Part shown: positions 16,321-26,058 of the stretch, piece by piece | How positions within the stretch are numbered: the stretch's first letter is position 1 | Layout of the letters: the number at the start of each line of letters is the position of its first letter | NCBI RefSeq assembly: GCF_008370045.1 | Contig: NZ_VOBN01000002.1 | Coordinates: forward strand, 124,001 to 188,000 | Direction of reading: 5' to 3' | Length of the DNA: 64,000 nt | From: Pseudomonas sp. ANT_J12 | Lineage (GTDB): Bacteria > Pseudomonadota > Gammaproteobacteria > Pseudomonadales > Pseudomonadaceae | Position numbers and translations under genes: made by a program | The notes under the pieces: generated by a model | Told to the model about the DNA's origin: nothing | Databases searched by the model: none | Seen by the model: only the letters and a program-made list of their open reading frames with translations

Positions 16321-17646
16321 ATGACTGATTTACTCACGTCCATTCAAGCCGCACTCGGCTTGCCGCACACCCCGATCCCATTCACGTCGAGCGGCGCCCT
16401 GCCCTCGGCGTTTGCCGTCACCGACCTGGCTTGCGCCAGCATTGCCGCTGCCGGCCAGGCAGTCAGCGAATGGCTGCAGCAACACACCGGTCGCTTGCCC
16501 GGCCTTGAAGTCGACCGGCGTCTCGCCTCGTTCTGGTTCGCCACCTCGATCCGCCCCGTGGGCTGGAGCGTGCCGCCGCTGTGGGACCCGGTCGCCGGTG
16601 ACTACGCGACGAAGGACGGCTGGATCCGCCTGCACACCAATGCCCCGCATCACCGCGCCGCCGCTGAAAACGTGCTCGGTACCTGTGCCGACCGCGCAGC
16701 GATGGCAAGTCAGGTAGCGAAGTGGGCCAAGACTGATCTGGAGCAGGCCGTGGTCGAGGCCGGTGGCTGCGCCGCCGAGATGCGCAGTTGGGCGCAATGG
16801 CAGGCTCATCCTCAGGGGATTGCGGTAAACGCCGAGCCGTTGATTCAGTTCAACGCCAAGGGCAACGCCAAACCGTGGCAAGGCTCGGTGGCGCGACCGC
16901 TGGCCGGGATCAAGGTGCTGGATTTGACCCGAGTCCTCGCCGGCCCCGTCGCCAGTCGCTTCCTCGCCGGCCTCGGCGCCGACGTCTTGCGTATCGATCC
17001 GCCGACCTGGAATGAACCGGGCGTGGTGCCGGAAGTCACCCTCGGCAAACGCTGCGCGCGCCTGGATCTGCACGACAAGGCTGATCGCGCGGTGTTCGAA
17101 AGCCTGCTCAAGGACGCCGACATCCTGCTCCACGGCTACCGCGCCGATGCCCTGGAACGCCTGGGGTACGGGGTTGCCGAACGTCAACGCCTGGCCCCCG
17201 GCCTGATCGATGTCAGCCTCAACGCCTACGGCTGGAGCGGCCCGTGGCAGAACCGCCGGGGTTTCGACAGCCTGGTGCAGATGAGCAGCGGGATTGCCGA
17301 AGCCGGGATGCAGTGGAAGAAAGCGGACAAGCCGACGCCGTTACCGGTGCAGGCGCTGGATCACGCGACCGGGTATTTGATGGCGGCAGCAGCGATCAAG
17401 TTGTTGGGACAGGGCGGATCGGCGCGGTTGTCGTTGGCGCGGACGGCGAAGTTGTTGATTGAGCAGGGCGCCGGGACGGATGAAGCGTTGCGGGCCGAGG
17501 ATGAGCATGACCAGGGGTTGTTGATCGAGCAGACACCTTGGGGACCGGCGCATCGATTGCATGTGCCACTGAAAATCACCGGGACGCCGTTGCAATGGGC
17601 CATTGCGGCCTCGGAATTGGGTTCCCATCGGGCGCAGTGGTGGTGA
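16321..17646 (+). CDS. CaiB/BaiF (family III) CoA-transferase
   Basis: 441 residues. The family III signature is seen from about residue 195: RPLAGIKVLDLTRVLAGPVASRFLAGLGADVLRIDPP, followed by KRCARLDLHDKADRAVFESLLKDADILLHGYRADALERLGYG and LIDVSLNAYGWSGPWQNRRGFDSLVQMSSGI. An atypical N-terminal 190-residue half, before the canonical start, suggests a fused or inverted domain order as in some actinobacterial/pseudomonad two-domain members. CoA donor and acceptor are unknown. It has its own GGAG ribosome site. It stands alone between two family A REPINs. Confidence 0.85.
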   Translation: MTDLLTSIQAALGLPHTPIPFTSSGALPSAFAVTDLACASIAAAGQAVSEWLQQHTGRLPGLEVDRRLASFWFATSIRPVGWSVPPLWDPVAGDYATKDGWIRLHTNAPHHRAAAENVLGTCADRAAMASQVAKWAKTDLEQAVVEAGGCAAEMRSWAQWQAHPQGIAVNAEPLIQFNAKGNAKPWQGSVARPLAGIKVLDLTRVLAGPVASRFLAGLGADVLRIDPPTWNEPGVVPEVTLGKRCARLDLHDKADRAVFESLLKDADILLHGYRADALERLGYGVAERQRLAPGLIDVSLNAYGWSGPWQNRRGFDSLVQMSSGIAEAGMQWKKADKPTPLPVQALDHATGYLMAAAAIKLLGQGGSARLSLARTAKLLIEQGAGTDEALRAEDEHDQGLLIEQTPWGPAHRLHVPLKITGTPLQWAIAASELGSHRAQWW

Positions 17647-17649
17647 CCT

Positions 17650-17755
17650 GATCGTTCCCACGCTCTGCGTGGGCATGCATCCCGGGACGCTCCGCATCCC
17701 ATTCGAACGCGGAGCGTCCCTTGAGGCATTCCCACGCAGGAGCGTGGGAACGATC
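17650..17755. repeat. REPIN (family A) followed by a half REP
   Basis: Arms GATCGTTCCCACGCTCTGCG and AGCGTGGGAACGATC begin 3 bp after the CoA-transferase stop. A lone family C-like half element (TGTAGGAGCAAAGCTTGCTC) follows at about 17771-17790. Confidence 0.9.
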
Positions 17756-17821
17756 ATCACGCCGATCGCCTGTAGGAGCAAAGCTTGCTCGCGATGAGGC
17801 CCTTCCAGTCGCCACACCCCC

Positions 17822-18685
17822 TCAGTCAACCCGACTCAGCGATGTCCAAAGCACCTGCGCCGCATACCCCCGAAACGGCCGCCACACCTGCGCCCGCTGC
17901 AACAACTCCCGCGCCGTCACCGGCCCGCCTTCCAGCGCTGCCAACGCATTGATCAACCCCACATCGCCGCTTGGAAACCCATCCATATCCCGCAACTGCC
18001 GCAACGCAATGTACTGCGCCGTCCAGTCGCCAATCCCGTGCAACGCCAGTAACCGCGCCACGCCACCTTCGCGCCCCGGCTCAAACAACAACGGATCATC
18101 GAGCAACGCCTGGGCCACGCCAGACAGCGTCCGCCCACGGCTTTTCGGCAGGCCCAATCTCGCCAGGTCCGCCGCCGCCAACACCCCGGCCTCAGGAAAC
18201 ACATGGGTCAGCCCCGACAGCGGGGAACGCAACGGCGCGCCATAGTGCGCCACCAGTTTCCCCGCCAACTTGATCGCTGCCACCACCGTAATCTGCTGCC
18301 CCAACACCGCGCGAATCGCCAACTCCAAGCCATCCCACGCCCCCGGCACCCGCAGCCCTGGACGCTCGGCCATCAAGCGCGCCATCAACGGATCTGTCGC
18401 CAAGTGCCGGTGAATCGAAGGCAGATCCGCATCCAGATCAAACATCCGCCGCAACCGCGCCACGATTTCGGGCACGGCGGTCGGGTCAGGAAAATCCAGC
18501 GTCACCTCCAGCGCATCGGCGCCCGCCGGTTTGATCGAAATCGTGCCGTGCACACCGTTCAAACCGATGCTGCGCGAGTACACGCCATTGACCACCGTCT
18601 CCATCCCGGTAATCGCCCGCGCCGACAAAAACCCGAGCATCGCCGCCCAGTCATAGGGTGGCTGATACGCCAGCAACACCCTCAC
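17822..18685 (-). CDS. alkA: AlkA-type DNA-3-methyladenine glycosylase II
   Basis: 287 residues. The N-terminal AlkA domain (about 1-105) precedes the HhH-GPD fold. The helix-hairpin-helix is LALHGIGDWTAQYIALR (213-229), and Asp241 in GFPSGDVGLINAL aligns with the catalytic Asp of AlkA. It removes alkylated bases. The start is GTG 18683-18685, overlapping the upstream antiporter stop by 4 nt (GTGA). No stand-alone ribosome site or alkylation-type promoter is evident, so expression probably depends on readthrough from the antiporter gene. The Ada-linked arrangement seen elsewhere is absent. Confidence 0.88.
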   Translation of the reverse strand: MRVLLAYQPPYDWAAMLGFLSARAITGMETVVNGVYSRSIGLNGVHGTISIKPAGADALEVTLDFPDPTAVPEIVARLRRMFDLDADLPSIHRHLATDPLMARLMAERPGLRVPGAWDGLELAIRAVLGQQITVVAAIKLAGKLVAHYGAPLRSPLSGLTHVFPEAGVLAAADLARLGLPKSRGRTLSGVAQALLDDPLLFEPGREGGVARLLALHGIGDWTAQYIALRQLRDMDGFPSGDVGLINALAALEGGPVTARELLQRAQVWRPFRGYAAQVLWTSLSRVD

Positions 18686-20109
18686 AACGCCAGCAACCCG
18701 CTGTACAACCCATACGCCGCCAGCCCCGCCACGCCGACAACACAGGTGAAGATCCCCTTCTCGACATGCGTAAACAAGGGCTGCCCCTGCTCACGTTTGG
18801 CCTTGGCAAACAGAATCACCCCTGGGGCATACAGCAGCGCTGACAACAGCAAATACTTGACCCCGCTGGCATACAACAACCACACCGCATAACTCAGGGC
18901 GATACCGCCGATCAGCAGGTCTTTGGTGCGCTCGGCCGAGGCGTGTTCGTAGGTTTCGCCGCGCCCGCTCAACAGCACCGCGTAGGCCGCCGACCACAGG
19001 TACGGCACCAGGATCATCGACGAGGCGAGGTAGATCAGGCTGGTGTAAGTCCCGGCAGAGACCAGCGTGATCAACAGGAAAATCTGGATCATCACGTTGG
19101 TCAGCCACAACGCATTGATCGGCACATGGTTGGCGTTTTCCTTGGTCAGGAACGCCGGCATGGTCTTGTCTTTCGCCGTGGCGAAGAGGATTTCGGCGCA
19201 GAGCAACGCCCACGACAACAAGGCCCCGAGCAGCGAAACCGCGAGGCCGATGCTGATCAGCAACGCGCCCCAGGGGCCGACGATATGTTCCAGCACCGCC
19301 GCCAGCGACGGGTTCTGCAGGGTGGCCAATTCGGGTTGGCTCATGATTCCCAGCGACAACACATTCACCAGCACCAGCAGCGCCAGCACCCCGAGGAAGC
19401 CGATCACCGTGGCCCGGCCGACATCCGCACGCTTCTCGGCCCGGGCCGAGTAAACACTGGCGCCTTCGATGCCGATAAACACGAACACCGTCACCAGCAT
19501 CATGTTGCGCACCTGGTCCATCACCCCGCCGAAGCTCGGGTTGCTCTGCCCCCAGATGTCCCGGGTGAAAATATCAGCCTTGAACGCTACGGCAGCAATG
19601 ACGATGAACATAATCAGCGGCACGATTTTGGCCACGGCAGTCAGTTGATTGATGAACGCCGCCTCTTTGATACCGCGCATCACCAGAAAATGCACCGACC
19701 ACAGCAACACCGAGGCGCAGCCAATGGCGATCGGCGTGTTGCCTTGGCCAAAGATCGGGAAAAAATAACCGAGGGTGCTGAACAGCAACACGAAGTAACC
19801 GACGCTGCCCATCCAGGCGCTGATCCAGTACCCCCACGCCGAGGAAAACCCCATGTAGTCGCCGAACCCGGCCTTGGCGTAGGCGTACACCCCGGAATCC
19901 AGTTCCGGTTTGCGATTGGCCAGGGTCTGGAACACGAACGCCAGGGTCAGCATGCCCACGGCGGTGATCGCCCAACCGATCAGGATCGCCCCGGCATCGG
20001 CCCGGGCTGCCATGTTTTGCGGCAGGGAAAAAATCCCGCCACCGATCATCGACCCCACCACCAGGGCGATCAACGCGCTCAGACGCAGCTTTTGTGTCGG
20101 TTGCGACAT
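18682..20109 (-). CDS. Arginine/ornithine antiporter-like APC transporter (second ArcD-type copy)
   Basis: 475 residues with about 12-13 hydrophobic helices. The N-terminal APC signature is ALVVGSMIGGGIFSLPQNMAARADAGAILIGW. It is the same length as and highly similar along its length to the product of 20522-21949, so the two are paralogues. It is divergent from the arc operon, sharing a 412-bp AT-rich gap. It likely exchanges basic amino acids such as arginine and ornithine. Why a second copy is kept is unclear; different oxygen or nitrogen regulation or different substrates are possible. It is followed by alkA with overlapping codons. Confidence 0.88.
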   Translation of the reverse strand: MSQPTQKLRLSALIALVVGSMIGGGIFSLPQNMAARADAGAILIGWAITAVGMLTLAFVFQTLANRKPELDSGVYAYAKAGFGDYMGFSSAWGYWISAWMGSVGYFVLLFSTLGYFFPIFGQGNTPIAIGCASVLLWSVHFLVMRGIKEAAFINQLTAVAKIVPLIMFIVIAAVAFKADIFTRDIWGQSNPSFGGVMDQVRNMMLVTVFVFIGIEGASVYSARAEKRADVGRATVIGFLGVLALLVLVNVLSLGIMSQPELATLQNPSLAAVLEHIVGPWGALLISIGLAVSLLGALLSWALLCAEILFATAKDKTMPAFLTKENANHVPINALWLTNVMIQIFLLITLVSAGTYTSLIYLASSMILVPYLWSAAYAVLLSGRGETYEHASAERTKDLLIGGIALSYAVWLLYASGVKYLLLSALLYAPGVILFAKAKREQGQPLFTHVEKGIFTCVVGVAGLAAYGLYSGLLAL

Positions 20110-20446
20110 TCCTGAAACTCCGCTGGTCTCGATGTTTTAACTAAATAGATAAAGCGCAATAACGTTTAATAATTAACGCCCCTTGACGTCTTTTATTTAT
20201 AACCGATCAATCTATGACATCGGCGTATAGCAGTTTTGTGCGTCAGTCGTAATAAATCAATTCTGTGCTGAAAACAGACGTCAAAAGTTGCTAATTCGTA
20301 AAAACGAACTAACTTCAAAAACTCAACGCGATACGCGTTATGCCTGCCCCGTCTCCGGAAGCCTCTGAACCGGGCTTTTCCAGCAATACAGTTATGCACG
20401 CGAAAAGTTCATAAGTCTTTCATTAACAATGGAATGTGCCCATGCA
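20110..20446. other. AT-rich divergent promoter region of the twin antiporter genes
   Basis: About 340 bp without a gene, clearly richer in A+T than its surroundings. It contains TTTATTTATAACC and several AT runs that could hold minus-strand promoter elements. The only recognisable site is the ANR-like box at its right end. Confidence 0.5.
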
Positions 20447-20460
20447 CTGATCTATGTCAG
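20447..20460 (+). promoter_or_regulatory. ANR/FNR-type box upstream of arcD
   Basis: CTGAT-CTAT-GTCAG is a symmetrical variant of TTGAT-N4-ATCAA. Its centre is about 40 bp before the start point predicted from the -10 box TTTAAT (20481-20486), the class II activator position. Anaerobic ANR control of arcDABC is established in P. aeruginosa. Confidence 0.7.
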
Positions 20461-20474
20461 CTGATTGAACAGTT

Positions 20475-20491
20475 AACAGATTTAATCTGTT
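20475..20491 (+). promoter_or_regulatory. -10 region of arcD inside a 17-bp palindrome
   Basis: AACAGATTTAATCTGTT is palindromic except for its central base. It encloses the candidate -10 TTTAAT (20481-20486). A second regulator could bind here; see findings. Confidence 0.5.
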
Positions 20492-20521
20492 GTCTCTCTT
20501 CTCCTGCATTGGAGTCATGCA

Positions 20522-21949
20522 ATGTCTGCAACCCCCGGAAAACTAAGACTCGGTGCACTGGTCGCGCTGGTTGTCGGCTCAATGATTGGTGGCGGGATCT
20601 TCTCTTTGCCGCAAAACATGGCCGCCAGTGCCGACGTCGGCGCGGTGTTGATCGGTTGGGCGATTACGGCGGTGGGCATGCTGACCCTCGCGTTCGTCTT
20701 TCAAACCCTGGCCAACCGCAAGCCGAACCTGGATGGCGGGGTCTACGCCTACGCCAAGGCCGGTTTCGGCGACTACATGGGGTTCTCGTCGGCCTGGGGT
20801 TACTGGATCAGCGCCTGGCTGGGCAACGTCGGTTACTTCGTGTTGCTGTTCAGCACCCTCGGTTACTTCTTCCCGATTTTCGGCGAAGGCAACACCGTCG
20901 CTGCAGTGATCGGTGCTTCGGTACTGCTCTGGGCCGTGCACTTCCTGGTATTGCGCGGGATCAAAGAAGCGGCGTTCATCAACCTGGTGACCACCGTCGC
21001 CAAGGTCGTGCCGCTGCTGCTGTTTGTGCTGATTGCGGTCTTCGCCTTCAAACTGGACATCTTCACCGCTGACATCTGGGGCACAAAAAACACCAGCCTG
21101 GGCAGTGTGATGAACCAGGTGCGCAACATGATGCTGGTCACCGTCTGGGTGTTCATCGGCATCGAAGGCGCGAGCATCTTCTCGGCCCGGGCGGAAAAAC
21201 GCAGCGACGTCGGCAAAGCCACCGTGATCGGCTTCATCACCGTGCTGTTGTTTCTGGTGCTGGTGAACGTGTTGTCGCTGGGGATCATGACCCAACCGGA
21301 ACTGGCCAAGTTGCAGAACCCGTCGATGGCGGCGGTGCTGGAACACGTGGTCGGCCATTGGGGCGCGGTGCTGATCAGCGTCGGCCTGATTATCTCGTTG
21401 CTCGGTGCGCTGCTGTCGTGGGTGCTGCTGTGTGCGGAGATCATGTTCGCCGCCGCCAAAGACCACACCATGCCGGCGTTCCTGCGCAAGGAAAACGCCA
21501 ACCACGTGCCGGTCAACGCGCTGTGGCTGACCAACGCGATGGTGCAGATATTCCTGATCATCACGCTGTTTTCGGCCAGCACTTACCTGTCGCTGATCTA
21601 CCTCGCCACTTCGATGATCCTGGTGCCGTACCTGTGGTCGGCAGCCTATGCGCTGCTGCTGGCGGTGCGTGGCGAAACCTATGAAAAAGCCCTGGCCGAA
21701 CGCAAGAAAGACCTGCTCATCGCGGGCATCGCGGTGATCTACGCGGTCTGGTTGCTGTACGCCGGCGGCATCAAATACCTGCTGCTCTCCGCGTTGCTCT
21801 ACGCCCCCGGCGCGATCCTGTTCGCCAAGGCCAAGATCGAAGTGGGCAAACCGGTTTTCACCAACGTCGAGAAGCTGATTTTCGCCGCCGTCGTCGTGGG
21901 CGCCCTGGTGGCGGCCTACGGGCTGTATGACGGCTTCCTGACTCTGTAA
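20522..21949 (+). CDS. arcD: Arginine/ornithine antiporter ArcD
   Basis: 475 residues, APC superfamily, with signature VVGSMIGGGIFSLPQNMAASADVGAVLIGW and GYWISAWLGNVGYFVLLFSTLGYFF. It imports arginine in exchange for ornithine across the inner membrane for fermentation by the arginine deiminase pathway. GGAG lies six to seven bases before the ATG. It is first in arcDABC, 33 bp before arcA. The pairing with an almost equal-length divergent paralogue is unusual. Confidence 0.94.
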   Translation: MSATPGKLRLGALVALVVGSMIGGGIFSLPQNMAASADVGAVLIGWAITAVGMLTLAFVFQTLANRKPNLDGGVYAYAKAGFGDYMGFSSAWGYWISAWLGNVGYFVLLFSTLGYFFPIFGEGNTVAAVIGASVLLWAVHFLVLRGIKEAAFINLVTTVAKVVPLLLFVLIAVFAFKLDIFTADIWGTKNTSLGSVMNQVRNMMLVTVWVFIGIEGASIFSARAEKRSDVGKATVIGFITVLLFLVLVNVLSLGIMTQPELAKLQNPSMAAVLEHVVGHWGAVLISVGLIISLLGALLSWVLLCAEIMFAAAKDHTMPAFLRKENANHVPVNALWLTNAMVQIFLIITLFSASTYLSLIYLATSMILVPYLWSAAYALLLAVRGETYEKALAERKKDLLIAGIAVIYAVWLLYAGGIKYLLLSALLYAPGAILFAKAKIEVGKPVFTNVEKLIFAAVVVGALVAAYGLYDGFLTL

Positions 21950-21982
21950 GAGCTGATTGTTTCAATCTGGAGGATCACTGTA

Positions 21983-23239
21983 ATGACCACGGAAAAAGTG
22001 AAGTACGGCGTACATTCCGAAGCCGGCAAACTGCGCAAAGTCATGGTTTGCTCCCCAGGCCTGGCCCACCAGCGGCTGACCCCGAACAACTGCGACGAAC
22101 TGCTGTTCGACGACGTGCTGTGGGTCGCCCAGGCCAAGCGTGACCATTTCGATTTCGTCACCAAGATGCGTGAACGCAATGTCGACGTGCTGGAAATGCA
22201 CAACCTGCTGACCGACATCGTCGCGATCCCGGAAGCGCTGGACTGGATTCTGGAACGCAAGATCACCGCCAACTCGGTCGGCCTCGGTCTGGTCAATGAA
22301 GTGGGTTCGTGGCTGCGTAGCCTGGAGCCGCGCAAGATCGCCGAGTTCCTGATCGGCGGCGTGTCCGCCGATGATCTGCCGAACAGTTTCGGTGGCAAGA
22401 CCATCGAGATGTTCCGCGACTTCCTCGGCCACTCCAGCTTCATTCTGCCGCCGCTGCCCAACACCCAGTTCACCCGCGACACCACCTGCTGGATCTTCGG
22501 TGGCGTGACCCTGAACCCGATGTACTGGCCGGCGCGCCGCCAGGAAACCCTGCTGGCCAGCGCCATCTACAAATTCCACCCCGAGTTCACCAACGCCGAC
22601 TTCCAGGTCTGGTACGGCGACCCGGATCAGGAACACGGCAACGCCACGCTCGAAGGCGGCGACGTGATGCCGCTCGGCAACGGCGTGGTCTTGATCGGCA
22701 TGGGCGAACGCTCGTCCCGCCAGGCCATCGGCCAACTGGCGCTGAACCTGTTCAAGCACAACGCCGTGGAGCGGGTGATCGTTGCCGGCCTGCCGAAGTC
22801 CCGCGCAGCGATGCACCTGGACACCGTGTTCAGCTTCTGCGACCGCGACCTCGTGACCATCTTCCCGGAAGTGGTCAACCAGATCGTCGCCTTCACCCTG
22901 CGCCCTGACGACAGCAAACCGGGCGGCATCGACATCCGCCGCGAAGAAACCAACTTCCTCGACACCGTGGCCGCTGCCCTCAATCTCAAGACCCTGCGCG
23001 TGGTGGAAACCGGCGGCAACAGCTTCGCCGCCGAGCGCGAGCAATGGGATGACGGCAACAACGTGGTGGCCCTGGAGCCCGGCGTGGTGATCGGTTACGA
23101 CCGCAACACCTACACCAACACCTTGCTGCGCAAGGCTGGCGTGGAAGTCATCACCATCAGCGCCGGCGAACTCGGACGCGGCCGTGGCGGCGGCCACTGC
23201 ATGACCTGCCCGATCATTCGCGACCCTATCGACTATTAA
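21983..23239 (+). CDS. arcA: Arginine deiminase
   Basis: 418 residues. The nucleophile is Cys406 in GHCMTCPI, and conserved residues lie in [24 protein letters not shown] and [11 protein letters not shown]. It converts arginine to citrulline and ammonia. GGAGG stands nine bases before the ATG. Length and active-site numbering equal the P. aeruginosa enzyme. Confidence 0.97.
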   Translation: MTTEKVKYGVHSEAGKLRKVMVCSPGLAHQRLTPNNCDELLFDDVLWVAQAKRDHFDFVTKMRERNVDVLEMHNLLTDIVAIPEALDWILERKITANSVGLGLVNEVGSWLRSLEPRKIAEFLIGGVSADDLPNSFGGKTIEMFRDFLGHSSFILPPLPNTQFTRDTTCWIFGGVTLNPMYWPARRQETLLASAIYKFHPEFTNADFQVWYGDPDQEHGNATLEGGDVMPLGNGVVLIGMGERSSRQAIGQLALNLFKHNAVERVIVAGLPKSRAAMHLDTVFSFCDRDLVTIFPEVVNQIVAFTLRPDDSKPGGIDIRREETNFLDTVAAALNLKTLRVVETGGNSFAAEREQWDDGNNVVALEPGVVIGYDRNTYTNTLLRKAGVEVITISAGELGRGRGGGHCMTCPIIRDPIDY

Positions 23240-23310
23240 TTCGTATGGCCTGCTTCGCGCTTATAAAGCGTGGAGCCGGCGGATAACCGAAACCCAAGGA
23301 GATCCAAGTC

Positions 23311-24321
23311 ATGGCTTTTAACATGCGCAACCGCAGCCTGCTGAGCTTGATGCACCACACCACTCGCGAACTCAACTACCTGATCGACCTGTCCCGTGAC
23401 CTCAAACGCGCCAAGTACACCGGCACCGAACGAGCGCACCTCAAAGGCAAGAACATCGCGCTGATCTTCGAAAAAACCTCGACCCGCACCCGTTGCGCGT
23501 TCGAAGTCGCGGCCCATGACCAAGGCGCCCACGTCACCTACATCGACCCGGTGTCGTCGCAGATCGGCCATAAAGAAAGCATGAAAGACACCGCCCGCGT
23601 GCTGGGGCGGATGTTCGACGCCATCGAGTACCGTGGTTTCGAACAGGAAATCGTCGAAGAGCTGGCCAAGTTTGCCGGCGTGCCGGTGTTCAACGGCCTG
23701 ACCGCTGAATTCCACCCGACGCAAATGATCGCCGACACCCTGACCATGCGCGAGCACAGCGACAAGCCGCTGCATGAAATCAGCTACGCCTACCTTGGCG
23801 ATGCGCGCTACAACATGGGCAACTCGTTGCTGATGATCGGCGCCAAACTCGGCATGGACGTGCGCATCGGCGCGCCGAAAGCGCTGTGGCCGCATCAGGA
23901 TTTCATCGACCAGTGCCAAGCCTTCGCTATCGAGAGCGGCGCACGCATCACCATCACCGAAGACCCGAAAGAAGCGGTCAAGGGCGTGGACTTCATCCAC
24001 ACCGACATCTGGGTGTCGATGGGTGAACCGGTGGAAGCGTGGGACGAGCGCATCGAGCAACTGCTGCCGTACCAGGTCAACACCGCGATGATGAAAGCCT
24101 CGGGCAACCCGCGCGTGAAGTTCATGCACTGCCTGCCGGCGTTCCACAACAGTGAAACCAAGGTCGGCAAGGACATCGCCGCACGTTATCCGCACCTGGC
24201 CAATGGCGTTGAGGTGACTGAAGAAGTCTTCGAATCGCCAGCCAACATCGCCTTCGAGCAAGCGGAAAACCGCATGCACACGATCAAGGCGATATTGGTG
24301 TCGGCGTTGGCGGATATCTAA
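23311..24321 (+). CDS. arcB: Ornithine carbamoyltransferase, catabolic
   Basis: 336 residues. The carbamoyl-phosphate motif is [15 protein letters not shown] (STRTR), and the ornithine-side motif is [10 protein letters not shown]. It phosphorolyses citrulline to ornithine and carbamoyl phosphate. AAGGAGATC precedes the ATG. Position in arcDABC and length mark it as the catabolic enzyme, not ArgF. Confidence 0.97.
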   Translation: MAFNMRNRSLLSLMHHTTRELNYLIDLSRDLKRAKYTGTERAHLKGKNIALIFEKTSTRTRCAFEVAAHDQGAHVTYIDPVSSQIGHKESMKDTARVLGRMFDAIEYRGFEQEIVEELAKFAGVPVFNGLTAEFHPTQMIADTLTMREHSDKPLHEISYAYLGDARYNMGNSLLMIGAKLGMDVRIGAPKALWPHQDFIDQCQAFAIESGARITITEDPKEAVKGVDFIHTDIWVSMGEPVEAWDERIEQLLPYQVNTAMMKASGNPRVKFMHCLPAFHNSETKVGKDIAARYPHLANGVEVTEEVFESPANIAFEQAENRMHTIKAILVSALADI

Positions 24322-24344
24322 AAGGCTGAACACCTGTTCACGAT

Positions 24345-24448
24345 GATCGTTCCCACGCTCTGCGTGGGAATGCATTCAGTGACGCTCTGCGTCACAGGGG
24401 ACGCGGAGCGTCCCGGGCGGCATTCCCACGGGGACCGTGGGAACGATC
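24345..24448. repeat. REPIN (family A) inside the arc operon
   Basis: Arms GATCGTTCCCACGCTCTGCG and CACGGGGACCGTGGGAACGA lie between arcB and arcC. It could end some transcripts or set the lower arcC yield. Confidence 0.92.
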
Positions 24449-24501
24449 AGCGAGAGAAAGATCATCGTGTTGCTCGTACCCTTTTCTGAAAGGACTGCAT
24501 T

Positions 24502-25431
24502 ATGCGTATCGTCGTTGCCCTGGGCGGTAACGCCCTGCTCCGCCGTGGTGAACCCATGACCGCGGACAATCAACGCGCCAACATCCGCGTCGCCACCGAA
24601 CAGATCGCCAGGATCTACCCCGGCAACCAACTGGTCATCGCCCACGGCAATGGCCCGCAAGTCGGCCTGCTGTCGTTGCAAGCGGCGGCCTACACCTCGG
24701 TTTCGCCTTACCCGCTGGACGTGCTCGGTGCCGAAACCGAAGGCATGATCGGCTACATCATCGAACAGGAACTGGGCAACCTGCTGGACTTCGAAGTGCC
24801 GTTCGCCACCCTGCTGACCCAGGTTGAAGTCGACGCCAAGGACCCTGCGTTCCAGAACCCGACCAAACCCATCGGCCCGGTCTACGCGAAAGCCGAAGCG
24901 GAAAAACTCGCCGCCGAGAAAGGCTGGGCAATCGCCCCGGACGGCGACAAATATCGCCGTGTGGTGGCCAGCCCACGGCCGAAACGCATCTTCGAAATCC
25001 GCCCGATCAAGTGGTTGCTGGACAAGGGCAGCATCGTGATCTGCGCTGGCGGTGGCGGCATTCCAACGATGTACGGCGCAAGCGGCAAGCTTGAAGGCGT
25101 GGAAGCGGTGATCGACAAGGACCTGTGCTCGGCGCTGCTGGCCGAACAGCTGGAAAGTGATTTATTGGTGATCGCCACCGACGTCAACGCCGCGTTCATC
25201 GACTTCGGCAAACCGACCCAGAAAGCCATCGCCCAGGCCCACCCCGACGCCATGGAAAAACTCGGCTTCGCCGCCGGCTCCATGGGACCGAAGGTCCAGG
25301 CTGCCTGCGAGTTCGCCCGCCATACTGGCAAAGTCGCGGTCATCGGTTCACTCTCGGACATCGAAGCGATCGTCCAGGGCACAGCCGGCACCCGCATCAG
25401 CACGGCGACGCCCGGCATTACTTACCGCTGA
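24502..25431 (+). CDS. arcC: Carbamate kinase
   Basis: 309 residues. N-terminal [16 protein letters not shown] and [15 protein letters not shown], then [10 protein letters not shown] and [13 protein letters not shown], are amino-acid-kinase-fold motifs. It transfers phosphate from carbamoyl phosphate to ADP, the ATP-yielding step of the pathway. AAGGA stands eight bases before the ATG. A 180-bp gap holding a REPIN separates it from arcB. Confidence 0.97.
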   Translation: MRIVVALGGNALLRRGEPMTADNQRANIRVATEQIARIYPGNQLVIAHGNGPQVGLLSLQAAAYTSVSPYPLDVLGAETEGMIGYIIEQELGNLLDFEVPFATLLTQVEVDAKDPAFQNPTKPIGPVYAKAEAEKLAAEKGWAIAPDGDKYRRVVASPRPKRIFEIRPIKWLLDKGSIVICAGGGGIPTMYGASGKLEGVEAVIDKDLCSALLAEQLESDLLVIATDVNAAFIDFGKPTQKAIAQAHPDAMEKLGFAAGSMGPKVQAACEFARHTGKVAVIGSLSDIEAIVQGTAGTRISTATPGITYR

Positions 25432-25494
25432 AAAGAAACTCCGCGGCAGGCCCGGGGTCTGCCGTTCTCCAATGCCTTCGAAGGAGAGATGTTT

Positions 25495-25851
25495 ATGGCT
25501 ACGTTCGAACCCGGTCACTTGCATATCGAGCGCCACGCGCTGAATGACGACGATGTCAGCTACAACCTGTGCATTGACTATGAAGTCACCCAGGATCCGG
25601 AAAAAGGCATGCAGTTCACCATGCACGGCAACATCCTGGGCAAGGACATGGAAGAGTCATTTTTCCTGCCCAAGGATCAGGCCTATAACTTTGCCAGCAA
25701 CGTGACGAAAATCGCCGAGAAATACGGGGTTCCCAAGACCCACAGCGGCATTGGCTCGGTGCACAAGCATTACGATGCGATGTTTGAAGACGTGCGGGTG
25801 CAACTGGATATGAAATCCGGTGATCCGGTGAACCCCGAACACCTCGAATAA
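25495..25851 (+). CDS. Small DUF5064-like Pseudomonas protein
   Basis: 118 residues. ATG 25495 is chosen because AAGGAG (25481-25486) is eight bases away; the ATG at 25489 is only two bases away. The product is acidic and soluble, with no signal peptide or membrane segment (ATFEPGHLHIERHALND, SFFLPKDQAYNFASNVTKIA, GIGSVHKHYDAMFEDVR). It resembles a conserved pseudomonad family of unknown role, possibly DUF5064 (recalled, not searched). It follows arcC in the same direction after 63 bp, so it may share the arc transcript. Confidence 0.7.
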   Translation: MATFEPGHLHIERHALNDDDVSYNLCIDYEVTQDPEKGMQFTMHGNILGKDMEESFFLPKDQAYNFASNVTKIAEKYGVPKTHSGIGSVHKHYDAMFEDVRVQLDMKSGDPVNPEHLE

Positions 25852-25869
25852 CCCCCGAACCCTGTCGCT

Positions 25870-25979
25870 GATCGTTCCCACGCTCTGCGTGGGAATGCCG
25901 CAACGGACGCTCCGCGTTCGGCTCTGAAGGGACGCGGAGCGTCCCGGGCTGCATTCCCACGCGGAGCGTGGGAACGATC
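25870..25979. repeat. REPIN (family A)
   Basis: Arms GATCGTTCCCACGCTCTGCG and GCGGAGCGTGGGAACGATC lie between the DUF5064-like gene and gcsR. Confidence 0.92.
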
Positions 25980-26058
25980 ATCCGCCCGGGATTTCACCTA
26001 ACCCCCTCCTCCAAGGCATACTTGCCACCCTCCGCACGTCAGAACCAAAAACCGCCCC

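Noticed and set aside
20196..20215. TTGATCGGTTATAA (minus strand) as an ANR box for the second antiporter
   Set aside because: The right half (TATAA) matches the consensus poorly and no -10 falls at the right distance.
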